A DNA stretch of 64,000 nucleotides from Rostratula benghalensis (lineage: Eukaryota > Chordata > Aves > Charadriiformes > Rostratulidae). Below the pieces are notes generated by a model that saw nothing but the letters and a program-made list of their open reading frames with translations, had not been told where the DNA came from and made no database searches. Both the position numbers and the translations under genes were made by a program. The stretch is taken from positions 356,331-420,330 of the forward strand of contig VXAI01000068.1 of NCBI GenBank assembly GCA_013399305.1, given 5' to 3'. Of this stretch, positions 52,555 to 64,000 are shown one piece after another (position 1 is the first letter of the stretch; each line of letters opens with the position of its first letter).

Positions 52555-52790
52555 GCCTTCCAGTACCTGAATACTACAGGAAAGCTGGGGAAGGGACTCT
52601 TTGTCAGGACATGTAGTGACAGGACAAGGGGTAACATCTTTAAATTGGAAGAGGAGATATTTAGATTAAATACCAGGAAGAAAGTCTTTCCTGTGAGGGT
52701 GGTGAGGCACTGGAACAGGTTGCCCAGAGAAGTTGTGGATACTCCATCCCTGGAAGTGTTTAAGGCCAGGCTGGATCGGGCTGTGAGCAA
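52555..52790 (+). mobile_element. CR1 LINE internal fragment, sense, lacking the 3' end
   Basis: It starts gccttccagtacctgaat and reads actctttgtcaggacatgta, gtgacaggacaaggggtaac, ctgtgagggtggtgaggcac, tggaacaggttgcccagaga, and ends ggatcgggctgtgagcaa. It encodes CSDRTRGNIFKLEE and VRHWNRLPREVVDTPSLEVF, the ORF2 C-terminal end. The 3' untranslated region expected next is absent; GC-rich sequence follows instead. Confidence 0.93.
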
Positions 52791-52940
52791 TATTATAGCC
52801 AGGATGAATGGGTCCCCCAAAGCTACAGCCCCAGGTCAGGTGCTGGTGAGGCTCCCACCACACAGACTGCTGTACCTGGGTGTAGGCACCCAGTCTTACA
52901 CAGCAGCTGGCCCTGGATCCTCCCTGTCCCAGCTGCCATG

Positions 52941-52960
52941 CACACACACACACACACACA
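52941..52960. repeat. (CA)10 microsatellite
   Basis: Ten uninterrupted CA units in the GC-rich block. Confidence 0.96.
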
Positions 52961-54180
52961 TAAATATCCCTCAGGATATCCCAGACCTCATAATCTCTCT
53001 GCCAGCTGGCCTGGGCCCTCTGGTAGCCAACTCCCTGAGGCTGGCACCCGGAGACATATGTGTACATCTGGCTGCCAAGCCACTTAACCCCCCCAGCAGT
53101 TAGTCTGGCTTTGCCTTTGCCAGTGGTCCAATGCTGACATGAACACCCTCGCTCGCCCCAGTGGCTGCCACCCTGGAGGTACAGACCCTGGGACCTGTCA
53201 TCTGGCTCCAGCCACTGGCCACAGCTGTCTGTACACACAGCATACATGGAGCACAAACCCTCATCCAGGGGGAGAGAAATGGAATTCTGCAGGAATTCAG
53301 GCCTTTTTATATCCTTTCCCTTCTTATTTACACGTAGCATCTACTGTGGAAGCCTTATTAGATGTACAGTATGTGGACTGAAGCTGTCTGATATTACTTG
53401 CCAAAAGTTTCACTACAGTCAGATTCTCTGCAATTAGCTCTTTACAATTAATTAAAAGTTTTCATATCAAAAATATTCTTTAAGTTTTCCTTCAATATTT
53501 CTTTCCTTAAATAATAAAATTAAACAAATATCTCTTATTGAAAACAAGCTAAGAACACTTAGAAAGTATTTTTGGCCTCTGGGTGACACTGCTTCTGTTA
53601 CTTAACAGGAAACTTCTTTGGATGTATAGATGAAAGCTCTCCTTATTGGAAAACAGATCGGAGATAGTACATAACTGAGAGAGACTACCATAAAGCACAG
53701 CTTTTCAGTTTTCTTAGAAAGACGAGACTGTATAGAATTAGTTAGTGAAATACTGAAATCTTGGTGTGTTTATTGTAACGCTGACTGTTGAATGGTAATC
53801 TCTAGTTTACCATGTTCTTTAAATCCCCTTACCTCAATATACCATTCTTCCCTTTCTCCCCTCCCAGTCCTCATCTATGGATTGCTTTCAAAGGCTCTCA
53901 TAATTTTTTTTTAATGAGCTGGGTTTCTAATTATAGAAGGAAGACAACAAGCTTGTTACTTGTATTAACGGACACGAAAAAGGGAATGCTATTAAACAAG
54001 TTTTTAAAAAACTTTGTGAGTTTCATGATTGCTCTAACACTAATAATAAATATTACTTCCATCTTAACCTATTACCTCAAAGGATTTATATCATTGCCCA
54101 AATTCATCTGTTTATTTCTTCCATTTAAAATGTGAAGGTTTGAAAATTTTTTTCCAACTACGCCTTATTAAGCCGCTTGA

Positions 54181-63362
<9,182 letters not shown>

Positions 63363-63482
63363 TGACCTAGCCAAATTAAAATACACAATCTTAAAACCAA
63401 TCTCTGCCGTGCATTTATTTATGTTTATTACCGCAGCTATTTTTTCTGTTGCTTATGTGTAAGTATGTACTTATCTCTGCAG

Positions 63483-63532
63483 AGCAGAAAGGTTTATACT
63501 GCTAAGTGTGTCATCAGAAAACGATGAGTCAG
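63483..63532 (+). other. Possible cryptic (poison) exon
   Basis: A 50-base segment lies between a strong acceptor (a pyrimidine-rich stretch then cttatctctgcag) and a strong donor (gtcag/gtaagc). Joined to the preceding exon in phase 1 it reads EQKGLYC and then a TAA stop, so its inclusion would truncate the protein. There is no resemblance to the expected propeller sequence. Whether it is ever spliced in is unknown. Confidence 0.3.
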
Positions 63533-63780
63533 GTAAGCTGAATAACAAAAAAGGTACTTAAGAGCTTAAATCTCTACCTGTTCTTTGAAACTTGTCTTAG
63601 TTTCATTTTCTAGGATTAAGAAAATGAACTGAGGAGTAAGTATTAGATGTGCAGTCTTGCAGGGGAGTTTTATAAAAAATGGCAATAAGCACTTTTAAGT
63701 TCAAAAAGCTCTCGAAATGTCAACTATTTGTCTGTTATCTATAAAATCTTGTTCTACATTATTCTTTTCAGTGTTGGTTA

Positions 63781-63807
63781 NNNNNNNNNNNNNNNNNNNN
63801 NNNNNNN
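63781..63807. other. Assembly gap (27 N)
   Basis: A short run of N directly before (AT)n sequence at 63812-63825; probably a collapsed or unreadable microsatellite. Confidence 0.99.
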
Positions 63808-63811
63808 TGAG

Positions 63812-63825
63812 ATATATATATATAT
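63812..63825. repeat. (AT)n microsatellite next to the gap
   Basis: Seven AT units directly after the N gap; the true array may extend into the gap. Confidence 0.9.
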
Positions 63826-64000
63826 CAAATAAGGGTATTATGGGGTAAAAAAGGTACCTTCGTTCATAGAAATGGATTCCAATAACTTACCCGTAAAAAA
63901 AGAAGAGTTCTCATTTGCCTTTAATGTGTCACCCTTTTTCATTAGTGGATTTCTAAGTTAGAACAATTAATGTGTTCTTTTTCTTCTGCCTATTTACACT

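Larger units (their letters stand above)
52437..53345. repeat. GC-rich block of unknown origin containing a CR1 fragment
   Basis: The region beyond the CR1 fragment (52791-53345) is markedly GC-richer than the intron. It contains a (CA)10 run and words such as ggaggtacagaccctgggac. On the minus strand, near its start, it carries ggatataaaaaggcctg, which resembles a TATA box. It might be an LTR or another unclassified element, but no terminal repeats or protein motifs were found. Boundaries are approximate. Confidence 0.35.

Noticed and set aside
52471..53340. Long overlapping open frames on both strands (210 and 224 codons)
   Set aside because: They run through a CR1 fragment into stop-poor GC-rich sequence. 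Neither shows a coherent domain beyond the CR1 part.

Overview
The window is vertebrate nuclear DNA, AT-rich and intron-dominated. It is almost certainly from a bird, because the only abundant dispersed repeats are CR1 LINE fragments, including the typical avian 3' end (gattctgtgattctatga), nested CR1 copies and a long CR1 copy carrying the end of ORF2. No SINE families of mammalian type were seen. The species cannot be resolved from the sequence alone.

The whole window lies inside one plus-strand gene. Seventeen exons (4256 to 63315, 2,922 coding bases, 974 codons) join without a frameshift or stop and encode an internal part of a giant LDL-receptor-family endocytic receptor. I call it LRP1B rather than its paralogue LRP1, because diagnostic stretches (for example [19 protein letters not shown], the [19 protein letters not shown] module and the [16 protein letters not shown] repeat) agree with LRP1B as I know it. 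The gene starts before and ends after the window.

Protein layout: the second part of a YWTD beta-propeller (exons at 4256, 7287, 10097); an EGF-like module (15868); a cluster of eight LDLR class A ligand-binding repeats (17615 to 38825, the equivalent of LRP1 ligand-binding cluster II); two EGF-like modules (40758); a complete second YWTD propeller (48484, 50289, 54243, 55267); and a closing EGF-like module (63184). In this family class A clusters bind ligands, while propeller/EGF units drive acid-dependent release.

About 95% of the window is intron. The introns hold CR1 fragments on both strands, short microsatellites, a polypyrimidine tract, two N gaps (16639-16685 and 63781-63807) and three GC-richer blocks of unknown origin (about 2641-3420, 52437-53345 and 54590-54975). 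No other protein gene, RNA gene, promoter, CRISPR array or operon-like system was found.

The points most worth a second look are: an apparent GC-AG intron splitting the fourth class A repeat (28526-29831); a 50-base phase-compatible cryptic (possible poison) exon after the last exon (63483-63532); a CR1 copy inserted inside an opposite-strand CR1 (19124-19909); a CR1 fragment missing its 3' end and abutting a GC-rich block; and a recursive-splice-like start of the 10097 exon. I found no evidence of a novel multi-gene system.
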